A DNA stretch of 13,571 nucleotides from positions 1 through 13,571 of the forward strand of contig DATIKM010000037.1 in the NCBI GenBank assembly GCA_035477595.1. Reading direction: 5' to 3'. Below, in pieces: positions 5,680 to 12,126 of this stretch. Made by a program: the position numbers and the translations under genes. Source of the stretch: DATIKM01 sp035477595. Lineage in GTDB: Bacteria; Armatimonadota; Chthonomonadetes; Chthonomonadales; CAJBBX01. The stretch's first letter is position 1. Each line of letters begins with the position of its first letter. Under the pieces are notes generated by a model. That model saw only the letters and a program-made list of their open reading frames with translations. It made no database searches and was not told where the DNA came from.

Positions 5680-6588
5680 GTGCGAGTCGAGATCATCGAG
5701 GTCGGTCGCATCGTGGAGGACGCCGACCAGCCCCGTCGCCACCACGACGCGGATGCCCTGCAGGGGTTGGCGGACAGCATCCGCCAGCATGGCGTCCTGC
5801 AGCCGATCACCGTGGCGCCACTGCGTGGGATGGACGGCTACCGGATCGTCACGGGTGAACGCCGCTGGCGAGCGGCGCAGATGGTGGGCCTCGAGGTGGT
5901 TCCCTGCATCGTCCGCCCCGAGGAGCCGGAGGACCGCGTCACAGAGCAGCTCGTGGAGAACCTCCAGCGCGAGGACCTGCAGCCGCTCGAGAAGGCGACC
6001 GCCATCGCGACGGTGAAGGAGCGTCTGGGCGCCACCAACCGCGAGGTCGCCGGCCGGCTTGGCCTGTCGGAACGCACCGTGGGGCATCTCCTCGACCTTC
6101 TGGAGCTCCCCTTCGAGATTGGCGAACGGGTCGTCTCCAGCCCCAACCGGCCCGCGGACGGTCAGGTCACGGAGAAGCACGCCCGGTTCCTCAAGCAGCT
6201 CAACGACGCGCCGGAGCTGCAGTCCGCTGTCGTCGACCGCATCCGCGACGACCGTCTCTCCAGCGACCAGGCGGGGAGGCTCGTCCGCGCGTTGAAGCAG
6301 AACCCGGACCGCGCCGAGGAGATCATGGCGTCGCCGGCAGACCACCTCATCCGGTTCTTCCGCGCGCCCGAGTTGCCGGAGTCGGAGCCGGAAGCGGCGG
6401 ACGCTGGCTTCGTTCCAAGCGCCCGGGCCAACCGCATCCTAGACTTCCTGAACGTGCTGCAGGACGTCCGACCCATGGACCTGCCCCACATGGAGGTTCG
6501 CCAAATCGAGGACGCTCTCACGTCGCTTAAGCTCGCCGTCGACGGCCTCATCCGCGAGTGCCGGCTCGAACTCGGCGAGAAGGCGTAG
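5680..6588 (+). CDS. parB: ParB/Spo0J-family CTPase DNA-binding protein
   Basis: A 302-residue protein from a GTG start at 5680, eight bases after GGGAGG. The ParB core is clear: an N-terminal QPRR segment (17-20), LADSIRQHGVLQPITV (30-45), the CTP-binding motif GERRWRA (59-65), the second box ENLQRED (93-99) followed by LQPLEKA, and a helix-turn-helix (about 117-144). The C-terminal part (about 250-302) is helical and could dimerise. ParB proteins load at parS sites as CTP-dependent clamps, usually beside parA for chromosome or plasmid segregation. Here there is no parA, no replication gene and no consensus parS that I can see. It sits between an FKBP gene and a TIM-barrel gene, so it may be an orphan with another role (Noc-like or a local regulator). 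It has its own strong promoter. Confidence 0.9.
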   Translation: MRVEIIEVGRIVEDADQPRRHHDADALQGLADSIRQHGVLQPITVAPLRGMDGYRIVTGERRWRAAQMVGLEVVPCIVRPEEPEDRVTEQLVENLQREDLQPLEKATAIATVKERLGATNREVAGRLGLSERTVGHLLDLLELPFEIGERVVSSPNRPADGQVTEKHARFLKQLNDAPELQSAVVDRIRDDRLSSDQAGRLVRALKQNPDRAEEIMASPADHLIRFFRAPELPESEPEAADAGFVPSARANRILDFLNVLQDVRPMDLPHMEVRQIEDALTSLKLAVDGLIRECRLELGEKA

Positions 6589-6622
6589 CGCGTCCTTCCG
6601 CGTACCAAGGAGCCGACTTTCG

Positions 6623-7501
6623 ATGAGCCAGACCAACCGAGATCGTGACGACGCCGACGCCCGGCATGTGAGCCGGCGTGACTTTCTGCGAACGAGCGCC
6701 GCCGGCGCGGCAACCGCAGCTCTGAGCATGGGCTCGTTGAGCGCCCTGGCCTCCGCCAGGCCCTACGGCCCGTTCCGCATGGGCATCCAGTCCTTCTCAC
6801 TTCGCGGGTTCAACTTCGACACGGCGCTCAACATGACCTCGGCCTGGAGGCTGCCCTACTGGGAGGCCTTCTCGGGCCACGTTGCCGTCACCGACGACCG
6901 CGCCCGGATCGACGCGCTCCTCGCGCAGTTCAGGGCGGCCGGCGTCCGCCTTGTGGCATATGGAGTGGAGGGTTTCGACGGCAACGAGGAACACGCCACG
7001 CGTGTCTTCGAGTTCGCGAGGGCGATGGGCGTCGAGTGCATCACTGCCAACCCCGCGCCCGCCGCATTCCCCATACTCGACCGGCTGACCCGCCGCTACC
7101 GGATCAACATCGCGATTCACAACCACGGCCCGGGCGCGCGCTACGACAGCCTCGAGAGCGTGCTCGCCCCCCTGCGGGACACGAACCATCGCGTCGGCGC
7201 GTGCATCGACACCGGCCACTTCATCCGCTCCGGCGTGGACCCGGTGGAGGCCGTCCGCGCGCTGGGCAGGCGGGTCCACGGCGTCCACCTGAAGGACGCG
7301 AGGCGTCAGAACACCGACACCGATGTCGGCCAGGGCGAGTTGCGCCTCGTGGACTTCCTCGTCGAGCTGCGTCGCTTGAGGTTCCGAGGCCCCATGGTGT
7401 TGGAGTACGAGCTGGAGCCGCAGAACCCCTCTGCCGGTATCGACCGGTCTCTGGCTGCCACGCGCGACGCTATCGCGCGGGCGATGAACCGCAGGCTGTA
7501 G
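6623..7501 (+). CDS. Tat-exported xylose-isomerase-like TIM-barrel protein
   Basis: A 292-residue member of the AP-endonuclease-2/xylose-isomerase-like TIM-barrel superfamily. The start is supported by AAGGAG ten bases upstream. The N-terminus carries a twin-arginine signal (SRRDFLRTS, 17-25) and an Ala-rich hydrophobic segment (26-46), so export to the periplasm is expected. Barrel motifs include IHNHG (165-169), CIDTGHF (194-200), GVHLKDA (220-226) and VLEYE (259-263). The last part of each supplies likely metal ligands (D196, H199, H222, E261). Relatives isomerise or epimerise sugars, sugar phosphates or inositols using a divalent metal. The substrate cannot be told. It lies 34 bases after parB and 130 before a transporter gene, with a hairpin in between. 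Confidence 0.87.
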   Translation: MSQTNRDRDDADARHVSRRDFLRTSAAGAATAALSMGSLSALASARPYGPFRMGIQSFSLRGFNFDTALNMTSAWRLPYWEAFSGHVAVTDDRARIDALLAQFRAAGVRLVAYGVEGFDGNEEHATRVFEFARAMGVECITANPAPAAFPILDRLTRRYRINIAIHNHGPGARYDSLESVLAPLRDTNHRVGACIDTGHFIRSGVDPVEAVRALGRRVHGVHLKDARRQNTDTDVGQGELRLVDFLVELRRLRFRGPMVLEYELEPQNPSAGIDRSLAATRDAIARAMNRRL

Positions 7502-7521
7502 CCGCGCGCCTGCCGAACTAC

Positions 7522-7552
7522 CCGGGCGCCGCCCGCACCACGCGGCGCCCGG
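7522..7552 (+). terminator. GC hairpin downstream of the TIM-barrel gene
   Basis: A perfect 11-bp stem (CCGGGCGCCGC with GCGGCGCCCGG) and a nine-base loop, beginning 20 bases after the TIM-barrel stop. No T run follows, so it is not a classic intrinsic terminator. It could still slow polymerase or protect the 3' end of the message. Confidence 0.5.
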
Positions 7553-7631
7553 CTCCACACTGGACACCTGCGCGCGAGTCCGCGGACGCTCGGGCGCTCG
7601 AGGAGAGCCGCTCCCTGAGGAGGACAGAAGC

Positions 7632-8915
7632 ATGACCGCAAGCGTTCGCTGGCGCCTCACCGTCATGATGGTGCTCCAGTATGCGGTGTGGGGCGCATGG
7701 GTCGTGGTCGCCGGAAAGTACCTTATGGATGAGCCGCCGCACGGGCTCGGGTTCGATGGCGTGCAGGTTGGCTTCATCTTCAGCCTGCTGCCGCTGGCGA
7801 CGATCATCTCGCCGTTCATCGCGGGCCAGATCGCCGACCGCTACATGAACACCGAGAAGTTCCTGGCGATTCTGCACCTGGTGGGCGGCTTCCTCATGTT
7901 CGCGATGGCCCGGCAGACGGACTACCAGACCTTTGCGATCATGATGTTCGCTTACTCGCTCTTCTATGCCCCGACGCTGGCGCTCTCCAACTCCATCACC
8001 TTCGCCCATCTGACAAGCGCCGAGCGCCAGTTCGGCGGTATCCGGGTGGGCGGCACCATCGGGTGGATCCTTGCCGGATGGGCCCTCGCTGCCTGGCGCA
8101 GCATGGCGGAAACACCCTTCGTGGGCGACCTCTTCTTCCTTGCGGGCGGCATCTCCATCGTTCTCGGCCTCTTCTCGTTTGCGCTGCCGGCCACGCCCCC
8201 CAGACGAGAGGGCGCGAACCCACTCGCCTTCATGGAAGCGCTGAAGCTCCTGAAGAGCCGGCCGTTCCTTGTCTTCATGATCATCTCGTTCGTCGTCGGT
8301 ACGGAACTCCAGTTCTACTACATCCTGACCGCGCCGTTCCTCGGCACACCAGTGCAGTTCGGCGGTATAGGCATCCCGTCCGCCAGCATCTCCGCCTACA
8401 TGAGCATCGCCCAGGTCGCGGAGATCGCCGTGATGCTCTCGCTGCCGCTCATCCTGCCGAAGCTCGGTATACGCAAGACGCTCCTGCTCGGGATCCTCGC
8501 GTGGCCCATACGCTACGCGATCTTCAGCCTGCTGCCGATCCCGTGGCTCGTGCTGGCATCCCTGACGCTCCACGGCTTCTGCTACGTCTTCTTCTTTGTC
8601 GTGGGGTTCATCTACGTGGACAAGGTCGCCCCTAAGGACATTCGCGCCTCCGCGCAGGCCCTCGTGGCTCTAGTTGTGCTGGGGCTCGCCCCGTACGTGG
8701 GCAGCATCTTCGCGGGATGGATCCAGGCGATCTACACAACGGACCTCGCGCAGCCGGTAACCGTGGGCGGCCAGCTCATCGGGTCCGTCACCAACTGGAA
8801 GATGGTCTTCATGATCCCGTGCGTCCTCACCATCCTCTGCGCGATCGTGTTCCCGCTTCTGTTCCGGGAGGACCCGCGCGGGGCGGAGAGCGATGACACG
8901 GCGAAGCCGGCCTAG
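7632..8915 (+). CDS. MFS transporter, nucleoside:H+ symporter (NHS) type
   Basis: A 427-residue, very hydrophobic protein with about twelve membrane segments, which should act in the inner membrane as a proton-coupled importer. The N-terminus LTVMMVLQYAVWGAW is the typical opening of the NupG/XapB nucleoside permease family, followed by an MFS loop with the pattern GQIADRYMNTEKFLA. A central cytoplasmic stretch (about residues 190-210, RREGANPLAFMEALKLLKSR) separates the two six-helix halves. The length matches NupG (about 418). GAGGAGGA lies seven bases before the ATG. In diderm polysaccharide degraders this family is often found beside TIM-barrel isomerases and oxidoreductases, so the cargo may be a sugar or a nucleoside-like molecule; that is inference. 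A strong hairpin follows the stop. Confidence 0.87.
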   Translation: MTASVRWRLTVMMVLQYAVWGAWVVVAGKYLMDEPPHGLGFDGVQVGFIFSLLPLATIISPFIAGQIADRYMNTEKFLAILHLVGGFLMFAMARQTDYQTFAIMMFAYSLFYAPTLALSNSITFAHLTSAERQFGGIRVGGTIGWILAGWALAAWRSMAETPFVGDLFFLAGGISIVLGLFSFALPATPPRREGANPLAFMEALKLLKSRPFLVFMIISFVVGTELQFYYILTAPFLGTPVQFGGIGIPSASISAYMSIAQVAEIAVMLSLPLILPKLGIRKTLLLGILAWPIRYAIFSLLPIPWLVLASLTLHGFCYVFFFVVGFIYVDKVAPKDIRASAQALVALVVLGLAPYVGSIFAGWIQAIYTTDLAQPVTVGGQLIGSVTNWKMVFMIPCVLTILCAIVFPLLFREDPRGAESDDTAKPA

Positions 8916-8940
8916 CCCCTTGGCTCGACCGCGTTCATGC

Positions 8941-8983
8941 GACGAGGACGCCGGAGGCGCGCTGGCGCCCCGGCGTCTTCGTT
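8941..8983 (+). terminator. Long two-part hairpin after the MFS gene
   Basis: An outer stem of 14 pairs (8941-8954 with 8970-8983, two of them G-T) surrounds an inner 5-bp stem (GGCGC 8956-8960, GCGCC 8965-8969, loop GCTG), with one bulged A at 8955. It starts 25 bases after the transporter stop and ends 34 before the next start. There is no T tract; G-rich sequence follows. It probably separates the transporter from the phosphoribosyltransferase gene. It also argues against starting that gene at the in-frame ATG at 8937, since the hairpin would then be coding. Confidence 0.6.
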
Positions 8984-9017
8984 CGCGGGGGGCCGGACGG
9001 CGGGCGCGTGGTATGTC

Positions 9018-10373
9018 ATGAGCGTGGTTGACGGACGCCGGCTGCCGGTTGAGACCTTCAAGCTCGACGTCGACCGGATGCGCCGCGGCTGGTACTCCGA
9101 CAAGTACTTCCTCAACGTGGTGCGGCTGCTCGCCAGGCTCTCGGCGCGCGGCTACCGGTTCGGCGGCGACTGCCCGGAGCTAGCAGACATCGGCGTCGAC
9201 CTGGCGAACGTCGAGACGGGCGACATCCATGTCGAGATGCAGTGGTTCACGCGACGCCGGCCGTTCTCCGTGGTGGTCGGCGTGGACAAGGCGCTCGCAA
9301 TGCTGCGGACGTGCACGGGCGGGTTCGACCAGATGGGCGCCTGGAGCGACACCTATGACAGCCTCGACGTACACGCCGTGCACGACGGCACCATCGCCCG
9401 CTACGATGGCAACCCGATGGACGTCCAGCCCGTGATTCGCGTGCGGGGGCGGTACCGCGACTTCGCCGCCCTTGAGACGCCCACGCTTGGCGCGCTCACG
9501 CGCGGGACAAGAGTCGCGACAAACGTCTGTCACGTGCTGGACGCGGCAGGCGGCAAGGACGTGCTCTTCTTCCCCGCCCGTTTCGACGCCCACGAGATCC
9601 AGGCCGGAGACGGCTACGCCTACCACGTGGCGGTGCAGCTCTACAACCGCACCCACAACCACACGTCGCGCTCCCTGGTCTCCACGGACGAGCAGGGCGA
9701 GTGGTGGGGCGGCGCGGGAGGCGGCACGGTGGCGCACGCGGCGATCGCGTGCTTTCTCGGCGACACCGCGGAGACCATGATGGCCTTCTGCGCGGTGCTT
9801 CCACCGTCCATCCCGCGCATCGCGCTGGTGGACTTCCACAACGACTGCGTGGGTGACTCGCTCGCCGTTATGCGCCGCATGTTCGCGCGCTACCGCGAGC
9901 TCGTGGACGCTGGGAGAACGGAGGAGGCGGCCCGCTACGTGCTCTTCGGCGTGCGGCCGGACACGAGCGGCACAATGCGCGACGCCAGCGTCGAGCCGCT
10001 CGGCGACCCCAGGCTGGACTTCGGCGTGAACCCGCGGCTCTGCTTCCGCCTGCGCGCCGCCGTCGACACGGCCTTCGAGGCGTGGGAGCAGCTGCCGTCG
10101 CGCTGGGTGGACCGCGCGCGCGACTGGTGCCGGGCCGTGCGCATCATCGTGACCGGCGGTTTCAACCCGGAGCGCATCAGGAGCTTCGAGTCCGAGGGGG
10201 TCCCGGTAGACGTCTACGGGGTCGGGTCGTCGCTCTTCTCCAACTGCGCCCGATGCGGCACCGCGAACGACTTCACCGCCGACGTGGTGCGCGTGCGAAT
10301 CGACGGACGCTGGATCGACATGGCCAAGGCCGGCCGCCGCGCGTGCGACAACCCCGACCTCCAGCCGGTCTGA
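9018..10373 (+). CDS. pncB: Nicotinate phosphoribosyltransferase family protein
   Basis: The ATG at 9018 gives 451 residues; the 27-codon extension from 8937 is Arg/Gly/Ala-rich and overlaps a hairpin. No strong ribosome binding site precedes 9018, so the start is less sure than the identity. The enzyme should join nicotinate to PRPP to give nicotinate mononucleotide in NAD salvage, in the cytoplasm. Family marks are GWYSDKYFLN (24-33), GGGTVAHAAIA with the likely catalytic H240 (234-244), GDTAE (248-252), DFHNDCVGDSL (272-282), VRPDTSG (312-318), TGGFNPERI (379-387), the phosphate-binding VDVYGVGSSLFSN (397-409) and NDFTADVVRV (417-426). It resembles the shorter archaeal/bacterial subgroup rather than E. 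coli PncB. A quinolinate-type PRTase is less likely. A weak hairpin cluster follows the stop. Confidence 0.88.
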   Translation: MSVVDGRRLPVETFKLDVDRMRRGWYSDKYFLNVVRLLARLSARGYRFGGDCPELADIGVDLANVETGDIHVEMQWFTRRRPFSVVVGVDKALAMLRTCTGGFDQMGAWSDTYDSLDVHAVHDGTIARYDGNPMDVQPVIRVRGRYRDFAALETPTLGALTRGTRVATNVCHVLDAAGGKDVLFFPARFDAHEIQAGDGYAYHVAVQLYNRTHNHTSRSLVSTDEQGEWWGGAGGGTVAHAAIACFLGDTAETMMAFCAVLPPSIPRIALVDFHNDCVGDSLAVMRRMFARYRELVDAGRTEEAARYVLFGVRPDTSGTMRDASVEPLGDPRLDFGVNPRLCFRLRAAVDTAFEAWEQLPSRWVDRARDWCRAVRIIVTGGFNPERIRSFESEGVPVDVYGVGSSLFSNCARCGTANDFTADVVRVRIDGRWIDMAKAGRRACDNPDLQPV

Positions 10374-10380
10374 GCCGCAC

Positions 10381-10396
10381 GGCGGCGTCAGCCGCC
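10381..10396 (+). terminator. Short GC hairpin after pncB
   Basis: GGCGGC, loop GTCA, GCCGCC: a perfect 6-bp stem seven bases after the stop. The right arm could instead pair with GGCGG at 10402-10406, and the left arm with GCCGC at 10374-10378, giving alternative folds. No T run follows. It may be a weak terminator or simply GC-rich sequence. Confidence 0.3.
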
Positions 10397-10692
10397 CCAG
10401 AGGCGGTCCTATGGTGCACGACGCTCGCGGCGCCCGCCAATGCGGCCGACGGGACGTCGCCCGCAGCCGCTGGCCCCCGGCACGCGGAACGGCGCCCAGC
10501 CCGCCACGAGCAGGCGCATCCACCCGTCTCGCCTCGTCGCGACCCGGCGGTAGCTCACGACAGCACCCGACGGCGGCGTTCCACGCTCGCCAGAGTCGGT
10601 CTGCCAGCGCCCTCGATATAGCGCTGCGGCCTCCTGCTGGCCAGGTTCCCGCTCGATGGGCGCGATTGCACTGCCACAGGAAAGGCCTGCCT
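10397..10692. other. Intergenic region before the beta-helix gene
   Basis: About 300 bases with no convincing gene. The open frame that continues upstream from the beta-helix gene (to 10411) is Arg/Pro/Ser-rich and not protein-like. The only AT-rich spot is CGATATAGC near 10614-10622, a possible -10 region without a matching -35. AGGAAAGG (about 10678-10685) is the likely ribosome binding site for the next gene. Confidence 0.45.
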
Positions 10693-12006
10693 ATGACCAG
10701 AGCATCTTTCTTGCTTGGGTTCTCCTCCCCGCTCTTGCTCACGGGCGCCGCGACAGACGCCGCCATGGTCAACGTGCACGCCCACGGAGCGAAGGCCGAC
10801 GGCACGACGGACGACACGGCGGCGTTCCAGCGAGCTCTGGATGAGGCGGCGCGCACGCCGGGATCAACGGTGCATGCACCCGCCGGGCGCTACCGAATCG
10901 AGGGGACCGTGCGCGTGCCGGCCTCCACCACGCTCCGGGGCGACTTCGTGGGACCGGGCGGACGGTCCGGCACGGTACTGCTCGTCACCGGAGGGCGTGG
11001 CCGCACAACCGGGCCGGGCTGTATGGCACTGACGGGAGGCAGGTCCACGCTCATCGGCTTCGTGTTCGAGTACCCGGACCAGTCCGCGGACGCGAAGGAG
11101 CCCGTGCCCTACCCGTTCGCCATCACCACCGGGCACAGCGCGCGGATCGAGGAGGTGTTCCTGTTCAACGCCTACCAGGGCATCGAACTGGACGGCGCGC
11201 ACGCGGCGCTCGTGCGCAACGTGTGGGGCGAGCCGTTGCGCGTGGGCATCCGCGTCGACCACTGCTACGACATCGTGCGCATAGAGAACGTGCACCTCTG
11301 GCCGTACTTCACGCTCGGCAAGCCGCTGCGCCCGTGGGTGCAGGCGCACGGCGTGGCGTTCGAGTTCGGCCGGTCCGACTGGCAGTCCGTGCTCAACAGC
11401 TTCTGCTATGGCTACCACACCGGCTACCGGTTCTTCCGGACGGGCGAGGTTCGGCCGTCGCCAGACGTGATCTACCCGGCGGGCGTCACGAACGGGACCT
11501 TCGTCGGCATCGGCGCCGACTGCGTCGCCATCGGCATGGACGTGGAGGACATCTTCGCGATCGGCGTGAGCGTGACGAACGGCGCGTTCGCGCCATTCGG
11601 CGCCTCGCCGACCAGCTGGGGCGTGCTCCTCCGGCAGGGGAACACAGGGAACCTGACGCTGACGAACTGCAGCTTCTGGGCTGTGCCCGGCACGCTCGTA
11701 GAGGTCCGCGCCGGCTCGCTGAACCTCAATGCCTGCAACATTCACGAGTGGGCACTCCACGCCAGGGAGGCGCCCTGCATCGTGCAGTCCGGCGGCCGGC
11801 TGAACGTCAACGCGTGCACTTTCAACCGAGGAGGGTTGCTCGCGTCGCTCTCGGGCGAGGGCTCGCTGGCCATGTTCCAGGGGAACATGGGGTCCGATCC
11901 ACTCGTCGTGGCCAGTGGCATCGGGAGGCGTGCCATGTGCTCGACCAACAACCCGCCGGTTCGCCTCACCAGGCCTGCGCCGGCGCCCCCCTCTGGCCGA
12001 CGATGA
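10693..12006 (+). CDS. Secreted pectate-lyase-superfamily beta-helix protein
   Basis: The ATG at 10693, seven bases after AGGAAAGG, gives 437 residues. Codons further upstream in this frame do not look coding. Residues 1-23 form a Sec-type signal peptide (MTRASFLLGF then SSPLLLTGAA). The next part is the conserved opening of the Pectate_lyase_3 family: VNVHAHGAKADGTTDDTAAF (27-46), a helix with QRALDEAA, APAGRYRIEGTVRVPASTTLRGDF (62-85). The remainder (about 90-430) is short beta strands with Gly, Asn and hydrophobic repeats (for example NLTLTNCSF, SLNLNACNI, RLNVNACTF), as in a right-handed parallel beta-helix. Such proteins bind or cleave polysaccharides, but catalytic residues are not obvious, so activity is not claimed. 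It lies 319 bases after pncB and 120 before the DUF4139 gene. Confidence 0.85.
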   Translation: MTRASFLLGFSSPLLLTGAATDAAMVNVHAHGAKADGTTDDTAAFQRALDEAARTPGSTVHAPAGRYRIEGTVRVPASTTLRGDFVGPGGRSGTVLLVTGGRGRTTGPGCMALTGGRSTLIGFVFEYPDQSADAKEPVPYPFAITTGHSARIEEVFLFNAYQGIELDGAHAALVRNVWGEPLRVGIRVDHCYDIVRIENVHLWPYFTLGKPLRPWVQAHGVAFEFGRSDWQSVLNSFCYGYHTGYRFFRTGEVRPSPDVIYPAGVTNGTFVGIGADCVAIGMDVEDIFAIGVSVTNGAFAPFGASPTSWGVLLRQGNTGNLTLTNCSFWAVPGTLVEVRAGSLNLNACNIHEWALHAREAPCIVQSGGRLNVNACTFNRGGLLASLSGEGSLAMFQGNMGSDPLVVASGIGRRAMCSTNNPPVRLTRPAPAPPSGRR

Positions 12007-12014
12007 ACCCAGCG

Positions 12015-12063
12015 GCGCCATGGCGCAACCAAGGAAGGTGCGCGGGCGACGCGTTGCGACGCC
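12015..12063 (+). other. Palindrome and hairpin between the beta-helix and DUF4139 genes
   Basis: GCGCCATGGCGC (12015-12026) is a perfect 12-base palindrome. Downstream, GGCGACGC, GTT, GCGACGCC (12045-12063) can fold into a seven-pair hairpin with one A-A mismatch. No T run follows either. They may mark the end of the beta-helix transcript, but GC-rich sequence produces such repeats often. Confidence 0.3.
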
Positions 12064-12126
12064 AGGCTGCAGAAGAACCGGCCGGACGCGCGACACGCCC
12101 CTCAGAGGGCGAGCGGGAGGTTGTAC

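Noticed and set aside
8937..9017. Upstream start for the phosphoribosyltransferase
   Set aside because: The extra 27 codons overlap a strong hairpin and read as Arg/Gly/Ala-rich sequence; the family's conserved part begins near residue 11 of the shorter form.
9180..10856. Long minus-strand open frame (558 codons) opposite pncB
   Set aside because: It is antisense to the phosphoribosyltransferase and has an Arg/Ala/His-rich composition typical of a shadow frame.
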